From the NCBI GenBank assembly GCA_017511045.1, contig JAFWLM010000120.1:62001-126000 (forward strand): a DNA stretch of 64,000 nt, in the 5' to 3' direction. The notes beneath the pieces were generated by a model. That model was not told the DNA's origin, did no database searches, and saw nothing but the letters and a program-made list of their open reading frames with translations. Positions 1 to 9,681 of the stretch are shown piece by piece. Made by a program: the position numbers and the translations under genes. Numbering within the stretch: position 1 is the first letter of the stretch; each line of letters begins with the position of its first letter. The stretch comes from Lachnospiraceae bacterium. GTDB lineage: Bacteria > Bacillota > Clostridia > Lachnospirales > Lachnospiraceae.

Positions 1-2
1 TC

Positions 3-812
3 CCGAACCTGTCCATCTCTACTGAGGGATGCATGGAATCCGGCAAGGACGTTTCCGAGGGCGGCGCAAAATACAACAGCTACGGCGGAACAGCTACGGG
101 TCTCGCAACGACCGCAGACTCCCTGACCGCCCTGAAATATATTGTTTTTGATAAAAAGATCGCAACCGGCGAGGAGTTCCTTCAGGCGATCCTGGATAAC
201 TGGGAAGGCCACGAAGATCTCCGCCAGATCGTTCTGAACACCGTTCCGCATTACGGAAACGATGATCCGTATGCAGATGAAGAAATGACTTATGTCATGG
301 ATCTGTATTACAACATCACCCGCGCGTTCTCGACCTGCCGGTGCAAAACCTACAAGTGCGGAACCTTCGGAGCTTCCGACCATGTGGTTCAGGGCGAGAT
401 CACCTGGGCGACACCGGACGGACGGAAGACCGGAGAGCCGATCGCGGATGCCTGCAGTCCTGCACAGGGCCGGGATAAAAATGGACCGACCTCCGTGCTG
501 AATTCGTCCACCACATTTGACCACGGTCACTTCATGGACGGCATCGCGGTGAATCTAAAGATCCATCCGACTTCCCTTCAGGGAGACGATGGCATGACAA
601 AACTTGAGAACCTGACGAAGGGCTACTTCAATCAGGGAGGCCTTGAGGTTCAGTACAATGTAGTTGATGCGAAAACACTGCGGAAGGCGCAGGAGCATCC
701 GGAGGACTATCACAATCTGGTCGTCCGTATCGCCGGCTTCTCCGCGTACTTCGTGGATATGACCACAGAGATGCAGAATGATATTATTTCCCGTGAGGAA
801 CACAGAATGTAA
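3..812 (+). CDS. Glycyl radical enzyme, C-terminal part (5' end outside window)
   Basis: This is the last 270 codons of a PFL-like glycyl radical enzyme; the open frame already runs at base 3, so the N-terminus and active-site cysteine loop lie outside the window. The C-terminal glycyl radical loop RIAGFSAYF is intact 24 residues from the end, so the radical-bearing glycine is present. The visible part aligns residue for residue with the end of the next gene, including a GCMES motif, the ATPDGRK segment and the TLRKAQE segment. It ends 12 bases before that gene and is surely co-transcribed with it. Substrate cannot be told: dehydratase, decarboxylase and C-S/C-N lyase members share these motifs. 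The oddity is the tandem pairing with a close paralogue, since GREs usually work as homodimers of one gene product. Confidence 0.93.
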   Translation, partial: PNLSISTEGCMESGKDVSEGGAKYNSYGGTATGLATTADSLTALKYIVFDKKIATGEEFLQAILDNWEGHEDLRQIVLNTVPHYGNDDPYADEEMTYVMDLYYNITRAFSTCRCKTYKCGTFGASDHVVQGEITWATPDGRKTGEPIADACSPAQGRDKNGPTSVLNSSTTFDHGHFMDGIAVNLKIHPTSLQGDDGMTKLENLTKGYFNQGGLEVQYNVVDAKTLRKAQEHPEDYHNLVVRIAGFSAYFVDMTTEMQNDIISREEHRM

Positions 813-824
813 GAGAGGTAAGTT

Positions 825-3245
825 ATGTATCAAAATGCTCCTATTTCTGAACGCGTTCAGAACATGCGTAAGTTATACCGTAACACTTTGCCAAAGATCG
901 ATCTTAACCGTTATAAGCTGGTGACGGAATATTATCAGACTCATCCGCAGGAGATCGGTATCCTGAAGAGAGCAGGGAATCTCAAAAACCTGTTTGAAAA
1001 GATGCCGACTCCGATCAGAGAAAACGAGCGGATCGTAGGATATGCGGGAGAGGAATTCCGCTCAAGCCCGCTGTTCCCGGAAAACTCTTTTGCCTGGTTC
1101 TTGAATGAGATGGATCACCTGAGAGACCGTGATGTCGATCAGTATATTCTTGAGGATGAGGACCGTGAGTACATCCTTCAGACCGGAGAGTTCTGGGTGA
1201 AAAACTGTATGAGCGCTGCCATTGACGCGATCTATCCGGAAGAGTATTACCGAGATGTTCTGGGCAACGGTGTATTGAATTACCGTGATCATGAAAACTG
1301 CCAGAATCCGATCGGTCATTTCTGCGGAAACTTCTGGACGGTCGTAGACAAAGGTTTAGGCAGCGTGCTCGAAGAGGCAAGGCAGAAGAAGGCCGACCTT
1401 CTGGAAAAAGGAATCCGTGCGGATGATGCCCGCAGATTTGAGTTTTACCGTGCTGTGGAAATGGTTACGGAAGGCATCATCACTTATACAAAGAGATACG
1501 CGGCAGAAGCTTTGCGGCAGGCTGAGCTTTGCACCGATGAGAAAAGAAAAGCAGAGCTGCTTTCCATGGCAGACAGTCTGAACTGGATCATGGAAAAGCC
1601 ATGCCGGAATTATTATGAAGCTCTTCAGGCATGTTATATGTACCAGCTCGGAATGATCCTGGATGCACAGCTCCACGGAATCAGCTACGGAAGACTGGAT
1701 CAGTATGTCGGAAAATATGCAGAGCGTGACATTGCTGAAGGATTCCTTACACAGGAAGAAGCTCAGGAACTGACGGATCTGTTCATGCTTAAGGTTGCTG
1801 AGGTGAACCGTGTCTGGTCAGAGCGTGCTACAAGAACTGCACCAGGCTATACTTCCGGCCAGATGATCACTCTCGCCGGAGTGGATTCCGAAGGAAACGA
1901 TGCGACCAACATTGTCACTTATATGGTCCTGCAGTCTTCTGCAAGACTGAAACTGCATAATCCTCCGGTGACAGTCCGCACCCACGACGGCACTCCGGAA
2001 GAACTGTGGGATGCTGCGATCGAGACCACGAAACAGGTCGGCGGTGTTCCAATCTTTGAAGCAGATGAGGTGGCACAGGAAAGCTTAATGCGCAGAGGCA
2101 TTCCGATTGAGGATGCAAGAAACTACTGCATCATCGGCTGTGTGGAACCTTGTGTCTGCGGAAGTGACTTTGCGAACTCAGGCGGAGACGGAAATAACTC
2201 TTATACGATCCTTCCGGCGGCTTTGTGGTGCGCAATTAACAACGGAACGAACCCGTTCCAGTTCCCGGGTGGACCGGAGCCGAAAGCTACAGGCCCGAAG
2301 ACCGGATACCTTTATGAAATGGAAAGCATGGAAGACGTGCTGAATGCCTACAAGACCCAGATGGACTATTACACAAAATGGCAGGTCAGCATGGTCAGCT
2401 GCTATGAATATCTTTATGCGGAAAGAATGCCGCTGCCTTTGCTGTCGGCAACCATGACCGGATGTATGGAAAGCGGCCTTGATGTTATGTGGGGCGGCTC
2501 CAAATACAACGGAGCAGGAAACTCCAGTATCGGACATGGAAATGTGGCAGACAGTCTGAACATTATCGACCAGATCTGCTTCCGTGAAAAGAAGGCAACG
2601 ACGAGAGAACTCTATGATGCTCTTATGGCAAACTGGGAAGGCTATGAAGACCTGCACCAGTATATCTTAGGAAGATGCACACACTTCGGAAATGATGATC
2701 CGGAAGCGGACAAGTATCTGAAGTTTGTCGCTGATACCTATTCACAGGGAATCACCAGAGGACGCAGTGTCAGAAACTGTTCCTGGTCTGCAGGCTGCTG
2801 GCCGGTAACATTAAACGTAGCACTGGGCAAGATGGTTTGTGCGACACCGGACGGAAGAAAATCGGGAGATCCTCTTTCCGACGGAATCTCACCGGTACAG
2901 TCCATGGATAAGAACGGACCGTTCTCCACGATCAATTCGATCCTGAAATTTGATCAGCGTGATTATGCGAACGGAACTCTCTGCAATATGAAATTCCATC
3001 CGACGGCACTTCAGGGTGCAGACGGAAACCGCAAACTGCGCGCTGTTATGGAGTCCTATTTTAAACGGGGCGGCATGGAGCTTCAGCTGAACATCGTCTC
3101 GGCAGACACCCTGCGAAAAGCACAGGAGACACCGGAAGAGTATCAGGATCTGGTTGTCCGTATCGCCGGTTTCTCTGCTTACTTTGTGGAAGTATACAAA
3201 GAGGCACAGGATGATCTGATCCGGCGTACAGAAATGAGCGTATAA
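825..3245 (+). CDS. Glycyl radical enzyme (dehydratase/lyase type, substrate unknown)
   Basis: Full-length 806-residue glycyl radical enzyme. The catalytic loop is GCVEP with Cys439 and Glu441: the Cys-x-Glu arrangement is that of diol dehydratases, choline lyase and related GREs, not the Cys-Cys pair of true pyruvate formate-lyase. The radical loop RIAGFSAYF puts the glycyl radical at Gly782. Known family chemistry is radical elimination or lysis of a small hydroxylated or aminated substrate in the cytosol after activation by a radical-SAM enzyme; a candidate activase is encoded at 8272-9231. The ATG at 825 follows AGAGAGG at a suitable distance. It sits between a second GRE and an ene-reductase, suggesting a pathway in which its product, or a later intermediate, is alpha,beta-unsaturated. 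The specific substrate is not inferable from motifs alone. Confidence 0.95.
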   Translation: MYQNAPISERVQNMRKLYRNTLPKIDLNRYKLVTEYYQTHPQEIGILKRAGNLKNLFEKMPTPIRENERIVGYAGEEFRSSPLFPENSFAWFLNEMDHLRDRDVDQYILEDEDREYILQTGEFWVKNCMSAAIDAIYPEEYYRDVLGNGVLNYRDHENCQNPIGHFCGNFWTVVDKGLGSVLEEARQKKADLLEKGIRADDARRFEFYRAVEMVTEGIITYTKRYAAEALRQAELCTDEKRKAELLSMADSLNWIMEKPCRNYYEALQACYMYQLGMILDAQLHGISYGRLDQYVGKYAERDIAEGFLTQEEAQELTDLFMLKVAEVNRVWSERATRTAPGYTSGQMITLAGVDSEGNDATNIVTYMVLQSSARLKLHNPPVTVRTHDGTPEELWDAAIETTKQVGGVPIFEADEVAQESLMRRGIPIEDARNYCIIGCVEPCVCGSDFANSGGDGNNSYTILPAALWCAINNGTNPFQFPGGPEPKATGPKTGYLYEMESMEDVLNAYKTQMDYYTKWQVSMVSCYEYLYAERMPLPLLSATMTGCMESGLDVMWGGSKYNGAGNSSIGHGNVADSLNIIDQICFREKKATTRELYDALMANWEGYEDLHQYILGRCTHFGNDDPEADKYLKFVADTYSQGITRGRSVRNCSWSAGCWPVTLNVALGKMVCATPDGRKSGDPLSDGISPVQSMDKNGPFSTINSILKFDQRDYANGTLCNMKFHPTALQGADGNRKLRAVMESYFKRGGMELQLNIVSADTLRKAQETPEEYQDLVVRIAGFSAYFVEVYKEAQDDLIRRTEMSV

Positions 3246-3268
3246 GAGGAAGGAAAGGATTTAATCTT

Positions 3269-5284
3269 ATGAGATCAAAATATTCCCATGTATTTGAGCC
3301 GATCCGTATCCGCGGAATCGATTTTAAAAACCGTATCACTCTGGCCCCGCCTTCTCCGAACCTTGCAAGTGAAGACGGACTTGTGACCCATGACTTTGTG
3401 AACTGGTTCCGTATGTTTGCCAGAGGCGGCGTCTGTACTCTGTATGTGGGAAACTGTTCCATCGATATCACCGAGAGTAAGGATGAGGCGTTCCAGCTGA
3501 ACATGAATCAGGACCGCGCGGTCCTTCCTATGACCTGGTTTGCTGATATGTGCAAGCAGTACGGCTGCCATGCGTCTCTTGAGATCTGTCATAACGGGGA
3601 GAACACCCGATTTGAGACCGTCGGCCACGCACCGTTTTCCGCATCTCCTTATATTTCGGAAAATGAGAAGGTTGCCGCTATGATCCATCATCGTGATCCG
3701 ATCCCGAGCATTGAGATGACGAAGGAAAAGATCGATGAGACAGTGGAAAAATTCGGAATGGCTGCAGAGCGTATGAAACGCGCGGGAATGGATATTGTTC
3801 TCGTTCACGGCGGTCACGGAAATCTGATCAGTCAGTTTACCAGTCCTTTATATAACAAGCGTACTGATGAATACGGCGGAGATACCAAAGCGCGTGCACG
3901 CTTTGCGATTGAAGTCTGCGATTCGATCCGCCGTCACTGCGGAGAGGATTTTGTGATTGAGTTCCGTATTTCAGCGGATGAGATCGCGCCGGAAGGCATG
4001 CATTTTGATGAGACTCTGGAGTTGATCGGCTATCTGAAGGATCATATCGATATCCTCCATGTTTCTGCCGGACTGCATTCGGATTTCAACATGAAATACT
4101 TCAATAACTGGTGCCAGAACTATCTGACGGATCACTGCTTCAATGTGCACTTTGCACGCGATGTAAAAAAACGTTATCCGGATCTGCTCGTCAATACCGT
4201 CGGATCGATCATGAGCATCGATTATGCGGAAGAGATCATTGCAAACGGCTGGGCAGACTTCGTGTCCATGTGCAGACCGCTGATGGCGGACCCGGATATG
4301 CCGAGAAAATATGCGGAAAACCGGCCGGAAGACAGAAGGCCTTGCCTCAGATGCAACACCTGCATGAAGCATCTGTTTATTCCGAAGCCGATCTACTGTG
4401 CGATCAACCCGATCTCCGCAATGACAAATGAACTGCAGGACGGCCTTGTTCCGAAAGCACCGGTGAAAAAACGGGTTGCTGTCGTCGGCGGAGGCCCGGG
4501 CGGAATTCAGGCAATGCAGACCTTGCTTGACCGCGGTCATGATGTTACTCTGTATGAAAAGAGCGGTCAGCTCGGAGGCAATGTTGCCGGCGCAGCTGTA
4601 CCTCCGTTCAAGGTGGATGCGAAGGATTATCTGAAGTGGCTTCTTCATACTGCAAAGCAGTGCGAAGAGAGGGGTGCGGTGATCAAAATGAATACTGCGT
4701 GCACGAAAGATATTCTTGATCAGGAAAACTATGATGCGGTCGTGATCGCAGTCGGCGGTGAGCCGATCGTTCCGGAAAGTGTTCCGGGCATTCATAAACC
4801 TCATGTTTCCTGGGCACCGGATGCTGAGCTTGGAAAGGCTCCGGTCGGAGAAGAGATCGTCATTGTCGGCGCGGGCCAGGTCGGTTTAGAGGCTGCGATG
4901 GACTATGGAAAGCTCGGCAAAAAGGTTACCGTCATTGATATGATGGAGCAGCCGGATCCACGCTTCATTGCTTTGTCGACGCGTGATCTTCTGAAGAAAA
5001 AAGCAGAGGATCAGATCGAGTTTGATATTGTTTACGGAATGGCGCTGCAGGAAGTCAAAGATGACTGTGTTGTTGCCAAGGACACAAAGACCGGCGAGCT
5101 GAAGGAGTTCAAGGCTGATACGGTCCTTCATGCAATGGGAATACGGCCGAACTTTGAGCTGGTGGATGAACTTCGTCATTCCTGCGCAGAAACCAGTGTG
5201 GCGATCGTCGGTGACTGCAATAATAAAGCCGGAACGATCTCGGAAGCAGTCAACCAGGCATTCCAGGCTTGTCTGCATATCTGA
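3269..5284 (+). CDS. Old-yellow-enzyme family FMN/Fe-S/FAD ene-reductase
   Basis: 671 residues with the three-part architecture of trimethylamine dehydrogenase, 2,4-dienoyl-CoA reductase and the gut BaiCD/BaiH enzymes. An FMN TIM barrel (about 1-350) is followed by a [4Fe-4S] motif at Cys359, Cys362, Cys365 and Cys377 (C-x2-C-x2-C-x11-C), then a FAD Rossmann motif VVGGGPGG near 405 and an NAD(P)-binding GAGQVG near 530. Such enzymes pass electrons from NAD(P)H through FAD, Fe-S and FMN to reduce an activated C=C bond. It starts 23 bases after the GRE stop behind AGGAAAGG and is probably in the same operon. A second, diverged enzyme of the same type lies at 6279-8234. Physiological substrate unknown. 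Confidence 0.93.
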   Translation: MRSKYSHVFEPIRIRGIDFKNRITLAPPSPNLASEDGLVTHDFVNWFRMFARGGVCTLYVGNCSIDITESKDEAFQLNMNQDRAVLPMTWFADMCKQYGCHASLEICHNGENTRFETVGHAPFSASPYISENEKVAAMIHHRDPIPSIEMTKEKIDETVEKFGMAAERMKRAGMDIVLVHGGHGNLISQFTSPLYNKRTDEYGGDTKARARFAIEVCDSIRRHCGEDFVIEFRISADEIAPEGMHFDETLELIGYLKDHIDILHVSAGLHSDFNMKYFNNWCQNYLTDHCFNVHFARDVKKRYPDLLVNTVGSIMSIDYAEEIIANGWADFVSMCRPLMADPDMPRKYAENRPEDRRPCLRCNTCMKHLFIPKPIYCAINPISAMTNELQDGLVPKAPVKKRVAVVGGGPGGIQAMQTLLDRGHDVTLYEKSGQLGGNVAGAAVPPFKVDAKDYLKWLLHTAKQCEERGAVIKMNTACTKDILDQENYDAVVIAVGGEPIVPESVPGIHKPHVSWAPDAELGKAPVGEEIVIVGAGQVGLEAAMDYGKLGKKVTVIDMMEQPDPRFIALSTRDLLKKKAEDQIEFDIVYGMALQEVKDDCVVAKDTKTGELKEFKADTVLHAMGIRPNFELVDELRHSCAETSVAIVGDCNNKAGTISEAVNQAFQACLHI

Positions 5285-5345
5285 TACAAATGTAATTTTC
5301 AGATCCTGTTCCGGCGGCCGCGAATAAACACATTAAGGAGTACAA

Positions 5346-6278
5346 ATGAGATATGTTGTGATTGGCGCCGGCGGAACCGGTGGGATCATTGCCGCAGCGC
5401 TTTATAAATCCGGTTATGATGTTTCTTTGATTGCAAGAGGAACGCATCTTCAAAAGATCAAGGAACAGGGTCTGACGATAAAACATATGTGGGATGAAGA
5501 AGTGGAAAACTATCCGATTCCCGCCTTTTCTGAAAGCGACTTCTGCGAAACGGCGGATGTCGTTTTCGTCTGCGTAAAGGGATATTCGATCAAGGATATC
5601 GTTCCGTTTTTAAACCGGATCTCAAGAGAGGATACCCTCATCATTCCGATCCTGAATGTTTTTACGACAGGGGAGACCCTTCGTTCTTTCCTTCCGGATA
5701 AATATATTGCGGACGGCTGTATTTATGTGTCCGCAAATATTGATGAGCCGGGCTGTCTGCTTCAGCACAGCAAGGTCCTTCGCATTATCTTCGGAGCCGG
5801 AGAAGGGCAGGAGCAAAGAGAAATCCTTGACCGGGTTCAGGACGAATTGCTGGCAGCCGGGATCAAGGCTATGAACTCTTCCCATATTCGCAGGGATGCC
5901 ATGAAAAAATTCTGCTATGTTTCTCCGATCGGGGCAGCAGGATTATATTACAACGCATCCGCAGGTGCCTTTCAAAAGGAAGGCGAGGAACGCGATCTTT
6001 ATATCGGTTTAATGAGAGAAATTGAATTGCTGGCTGAGAAAATGGGATGTCCGTTTGAAGATGATGTCATTGGGAAAAACCTGAACATCCTGGATCATCA
6101 GCCTCCCGAGGCAACTACATCCCTGCAAAGGGATATAGCTGCCGGAAAATTATCTGAGATACAGGAACAGATCTATGATATTCCTGTACTTGGAGAACGC
6201 TACGGAGTGGAACTTCCGCTTTACCGGAAAGTCTCCGAGACGATGAAATTGAGAGAAGGAGGAGCTTCTCTTAATTAA
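5346..6278 (+). CDS. Ketopantoate reductase (PanE/ApbA) family protein
   Basis: 310 residues, the usual PanE length. The N-terminus begins with the Rossmann signature VIGAGGTGG, and the ApbA C-terminal helical domain follows (residues about 175-300). True PanE reduces 2-dehydropantoate to pantoate with NADPH, but no pantothenate gene is nearby. Its place 61 bases downstream of an ene-reductase in a GRE island argues for a catabolic paralogue acting on another 2-oxo or 3-hydroxy acid. The start is preceded by AAGGAG. It converges directly on the next gene: its TAA ends at 6278 and the opposite-strand stop begins at 6279, leaving no intergenic base and no terminator between them. Confidence 0.88.
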   Translation: MRYVVIGAGGTGGIIAAALYKSGYDVSLIARGTHLQKIKEQGLTIKHMWDEEVENYPIPAFSESDFCETADVVFVCVKGYSIKDIVPFLNRISREDTLIIPILNVFTTGETLRSFLPDKYIADGCIYVSANIDEPGCLLQHSKVLRIIFGAGEGQEQREILDRVQDELLAAGIKAMNSSHIRRDAMKKFCYVSPIGAAGLYYNASAGAFQKEGEERDLYIGLMREIELLAEKMGCPFEDDVIGKNLNILDHQPPEATTSLQRDIAAGKLSEIQEQIYDIPVLGERYGVELPLYRKVSETMKLREGGASLN

Positions 6279-8234
6279 TTACCAACGGGTTCCGATCTCC
6301 ATTGCCGCCTGGAATCCAAGGCGGTTTGCTTCATAAATATTTGTTGCGGCGAGGCAGTCGCCGATCTGGTAGAACTGAGGAGCAGCCTGTGCAAATGCAG
6401 CTGCTTCTTTTTGACGTCCTTTCATTCCTGCCGCGATGATCACGTGGTCCGCCGGGAAGAAGACTTCGCCTTCAGGTCCTTCGCAGACAACACCGTTCTC
6501 TTCGATGCGGAGTGCCTTTGTGGAGGTGTGGGTCGGAAGATTGATCCGGTTGATCTCTACCATGACACCCATTTCATGAACCGTGTTTCCGCTGCAGTTC
6601 AGCTTGTCTGCCATCTCAACAACTTCCACATCTTTTCCGAGATTCTTGAGATAGATGCCAAGTTCAATACCAACAAGGCCGCCGCCGAGAATAACGGATT
6701 TTCCTGTCAGCTCGTCCGCCTGGACATAGGCTTTCTCCGCGGGGAGAACATTGGCTCCGTCGACGCCCGGGATCGGCGGGACGACTGCAGACGAACCGAT
6801 CGCTGCGATGATGACATCAGGTTTCATTGCCTCCGCCTGTTCCGGAGTCAGCTCCGTATTCAAAAGAACTTTGACACCGGCTTCTCCTATACGGCGAATC
6901 TGGTTTTCAATATATTCATGCAGATGAACCTTGAAAGGAACATTTGCTTCGCAGAGCAGGACGCCGCCTAAACGGTCGCTCTTTTCTGCAAGGGTTACTG
7001 TATGGCCGCGCTTTGCAGCTGTCAGTGCTGCCTGCATTCCGGCGATGCCTCCGCCGAGGACCAAAACGTTTTTCGGATAGAGGACCTTTAAAGGCTCCGT
7101 TGCATATTCGTGCTCGCGGCCGATCTCAGGATTGATCGCACATTTATACTGGCCGGTTGCCATAACATTGGAGAAGCAGAAACTGCAGCGGAGACATTTG
7201 TTAATGTCATGCTCGTTTCCGGTCCGTGCTTTCAGCGGAAGATCCGGATCGGCGATCAGTCCGCGTGCCACGTTTACGATATCTGCTTTTCCGCTTGCGA
7301 TGATCTCTTCCATCAGTGCCGGATCGGACAGTGCGCCGACCGTTCCGACTTTACTGTATTTGATATGCGGCTTGATGGCAGCGGCATATTTCACGTTCAC
7401 GCCATCTTCTAAGAACATACTCGGGGAAGTAACGGTAAAGGCTTCGTCGAAGGTTGCATGTCCCACGGAAACATGGATGATGTCCGGATAACCGTCGATC
7501 GATTTTGCGATCTCGATTCCGGTCTCAACACCATACCCGTCTTTCACGCCTTCGCCGCCGGAGATCCTGAGCTCAATGACTAGTCCCGGCACCTGCTCAC
7601 GGATCCCTTTGCAGATCTCACGGACGATGCGGGCACGGTTCTCCTGACTTCCGCCCCAACGGTCTGTACGGGTATTGAACAGCGGGGATAAGAATTCACT
7701 TAAAAGCCAGCCATGTCCGCCATGGATCGTGACCATACCGAAACCGCAGGCCTTGGCCCACTTCGCATGTTCGATGAAGGCGTCGATCGTAGCAGTGATC
7801 TGTTCTTCCGTCATAGGCAGAACATGGATCCCGCCATATTCACCTTCTACCGGTCCGTAGATCTGGTTTCCTGCAACTGCGGACTGAACGGAAAACGCAC
7901 CGCTGTGCTGCAATTCTACAGACGGGACTGCGCCGTGGCGGCTGATGGCATTTGTGTAATAGTTGAACCAGGAGATGGCCCGGTGGTTGTTCAACAGAAC
8001 ACGGTTATCACCGTAGTTCATGCCGGATACCGGATCAACGCTTCGAACTCCCATGCAGGTGGTTGCAGCGCCGCCGATGGCTTTTCTTTCATAAAAGACC
8101 GTGACCTCCGGTGTTGGCAGCTGGTCTGAATCCAGATAGGAAGAGCCTTGCGGAGAAGCGAAGATCCTGTTACGGAAAACCGTATTTCCGATGATCAAAG
8201 GTTCAAAAAGATGCGGGAATTTTAAAACACTCAT
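6279..8234 (-). CDS. Old-yellow-enzyme family FMN/Fe-S/FAD ene-reductase (second)
   Basis: 651 residues with the same layout as the enzyme at 3269-5284: FMN barrel, [4Fe-4S] cysteines 347, 350, 353 and 365 (C-x2-C-x2-C-x11-C), then VLGGGIAGM (FAD) near 390 and ILGGGLVG (NAD(P)H) near 520. The two proteins are clearly diverged through the barrel, so they are not a recent duplication and probably act on different substrates or steps. It is on the opposite strand from the GRE pair, and the GRE activase gene lies just upstream of it (gap 37 bases), so activase and reductase probably form one transcript. Family members reduce enoates, dienoyl-CoA or steroid enones; nothing here fixes which. Confidence 0.93.
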   Translation of the reverse strand: MSVLKFPHLFEPLIIGNTVFRNRIFASPQGSSYLDSDQLPTPEVTVFYERKAIGGAATTCMGVRSVDPVSGMNYGDNRVLLNNHRAISWFNYYTNAISRHGAVPSVELQHSGAFSVQSAVAGNQIYGPVEGEYGGIHVLPMTEEQITATIDAFIEHAKWAKACGFGMVTIHGGHGWLLSEFLSPLFNTRTDRWGGSQENRARIVREICKGIREQVPGLVIELRISGGEGVKDGYGVETGIEIAKSIDGYPDIIHVSVGHATFDEAFTVTSPSMFLEDGVNVKYAAAIKPHIKYSKVGTVGALSDPALMEEIIASGKADIVNVARGLIADPDLPLKARTGNEHDINKCLRCSFCFSNVMATGQYKCAINPEIGREHEYATEPLKVLYPKNVLVLGGGIAGMQAALTAAKRGHTVTLAEKSDRLGGVLLCEANVPFKVHLHEYIENQIRRIGEAGVKVLLNTELTPEQAEAMKPDVIIAAIGSSAVVPPIPGVDGANVLPAEKAYVQADELTGKSVILGGGLVGIELGIYLKNLGKDVEVVEMADKLNCSGNTVHEMGVMVEINRINLPTHTSTKALRIEENGVVCEGPEGEVFFPADHVIIAAGMKGRQKEAAAFAQAAPQFYQIGDCLAATNIYEANRLGFQAAMEIGTRW

Positions 8235-8271
8235 AATGAAACTCCTAACGATTAATTATTATCATAGTATC

Positions 8272-9231
8272 TTAATGGATCGTGACGTGAAGGCCGTATT
8301 CTTCCATAATGCCTTTGAGTTTCTGCATGAATTCCTCAGAAGGAGGCGTTGCCTCCATGGCAGGCTCATCACTGATCCTGAGATACTTCATTGTTCCGAG
8401 ATTGTGATAGGGGAGCAGCTGGATCATAGTGACAGCATCGCCCAGCTCCTTGCAGAACTCCGCAGTCTTTCGGATGTTGTCCTCATCATCATTGAATAAA
8501 GGAATGACCGGGATCCTGATCTGCAGTTTTCCTCCGGCCTCAGCGATCCTTTTTGCATTGCTTAAGATGATCTCGTTCGGGACACCCACCGTCTCCCGGT
8601 GCTTTTTGCTGTCCATGTGCTTGAGGTCATAAAGAAAGAGATCGGTGTAGGGAAGTACCGATTCGATCGTATCCCATTTTGCAAAACCGGTCGTATCGAC
8701 TGCGGTATGGATGCCTTCTTCTTTCAGGCGCTTAAGCACTTCCAGAGTGAATTCCGGCTGGCTTAAACATTCGCCTCCCGAGATCGTGACACCTCCGCCG
8801 GATGTTTCATAAAAGCTGCGGTCTTTTAGTAGCCTTTGGACAAGTTCATCGACGGTATAGTCTTTTCCGGTAAGGTATAATGCTTCTGCGTAGCAGGCAT
8901 CGGCACATTTGCCGCAGTTATCACAGATGTCGCGTTTTACATGCACCAGCTGGAGTTCCTTTTCCGTCTGGATATCCTTACGGGTCGTTCCGTATTCAAG
9001 CGCATTTTTATCGCATGCCTTAATGCAGCGTTCTTTACATGCCTCAACTCCAAGGCAGCGTATCGACATCCAGCTCAGCTGTTTTGTGAACAGCTGGGAT
9101 TCGGGACTGTGGCACCAGGGACAGCGGAGTGGACATCCTTTTAAAAAGGCGGTCGTCCGGATTCCCGGACCGTCCTGGACGGAAAATCCCTGAATATCAT
9201 ATAATCTGCCGATCAGTACTTTTTCTTCCAT
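8272..9231 (-). CDS. Glycyl radical enzyme activating enzyme (radical SAM)
   Basis: 319 residues from the ATG at 9231, which is preceded by GGGGG at 5-6 bases; a longer TTG-initiated frame adds only four residues. The radical-SAM motif GCPLRCPWC gives Cys33, Cys37 and Cys40. A two-cluster ferredoxin-like insert follows (cysteines in CLGVEACKERC and CDNCGKCADAC), the hallmark of activases for non-PFL GREs such as dehydratases and decarboxylases. SGGE-type SAM contacts (ISGGECL) follow. The enzyme reductively cleaves S-adenosylmethionine and abstracts hydrogen from the GRE glycine. It is the only activase in view and presumably serves one or both GREs at 1-3245, although it is transcribed in the opposite direction. 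Confidence 0.94.
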   Translation of the reverse strand: MEEKVLIGRLYDIQGFSVQDGPGIRTTAFLKGCPLRCPWCHSPESQLFTKQLSWMSIRCLGVEACKERCIKACDKNALEYGTTRKDIQTEKELQLVHVKRDICDNCGKCADACYAEALYLTGKDYTVDELVQRLLKDRSFYETSGGGVTISGGECLSQPEFTLEVLKRLKEEGIHTAVDTTGFAKWDTIESVLPYTDLFLYDLKHMDSKKHRETVGVPNEIILSNAKRIAEAGGKLQIRIPVIPLFNDDEDNIRKTAEFCKELGDAVTMIQLLPYHNLGTMKYLRISDEPAMEATPPSEEFMQKLKGIMEEYGLHVTIH

Positions 9232-9344
9232 ACATTCCCCCAAAATCTTTTTTTCAGCTTTTCAGAGTTAAAGATATTATAACAAAGGGGGACCCAAAGT
9301 TTGTCGGATTTCTTGAAGAAACGTTATCGAAATAACTGATGAGG

Positions 9345-9385
9345 TGATATAATAAGCGCATTACCTGGTGAGTATGTTATGCGCT
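9345..9385 (+). promoter_or_regulatory. Extended -10 promoter with downstream inverted repeat
   Basis: TGATATAAT (TATAAT at 9348-9353) is an extended -10 element with no good -35. Immediately after it, AGCGCATTAC (9355-9364) and GTTATGCGCT (9376-9385) form a 10-bp inverted repeat with one mismatch. It covers the expected transcription start, so it is either an operator or a hairpin at the very 5' end of the mRNA for the small protein and hypB. Function is inferred from position only. Confidence 0.55.
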
Positions 9386-9420
9386 TGCCGGAATAATAAT
9401 CTTAAAGGAGGGCTGTATAA

Positions 9421-9678
9421 ATGGCATTTGCATGGAAATTTTATAACGAAACAGATAAGGAGACTGTTGAAAAATTCAACCGGACAGTTCAGAATATCGT
9501 GAAAAATCATGAAAAGCTGCATGAAGTAAAAGCGGTTGATTTATCTGATGAAGATGAAAAGGCTTTAGAAGAGCTGATGAAAAAATACAAAAAGAAACTG
9601 GAACAGGCGCTGGAAGTGGTTTCTGATTTTGATCAGGAACTGGAGGGCCTGGTTAAGAAGGTTGAAGAGAAGAAATAA
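9421..9678 (+). CDS. Small charged coiled-coil protein, unknown function
   Basis: 85 residues behind a strong AAGGAGG site. The protein is very rich in Lys and Glu; residues about 35-85 form an almost uninterrupted amphipathic helix with heptad-like leucine and valine spacing. There are no cysteines, signal peptide or membrane segment. It stops 3 bases before hypB and must be co-transcribed and probably translationally coupled with it. I do not recognise the family. Because hypB here lacks a histidine-rich tail and hypA is absent, a helper or partner role for HypB is conceivable, but that is only an inference from gene order. Confidence 0.8.
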   Translation: MAFAWKFYNETDKETVEKFNRTVQNIVKNHEKLHEVKAVDLSDEDEKALEELMKKYKKKLEQALEVVSDFDQELEGLVKKVEEKK

Positions 9679-9681
9679 GAT

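Noticed and set aside
5346-6278. Biosynthetic panE
   Set aside because: No pantothenate genes nearby and the gene is in a catabolic island; only the family name is supported.
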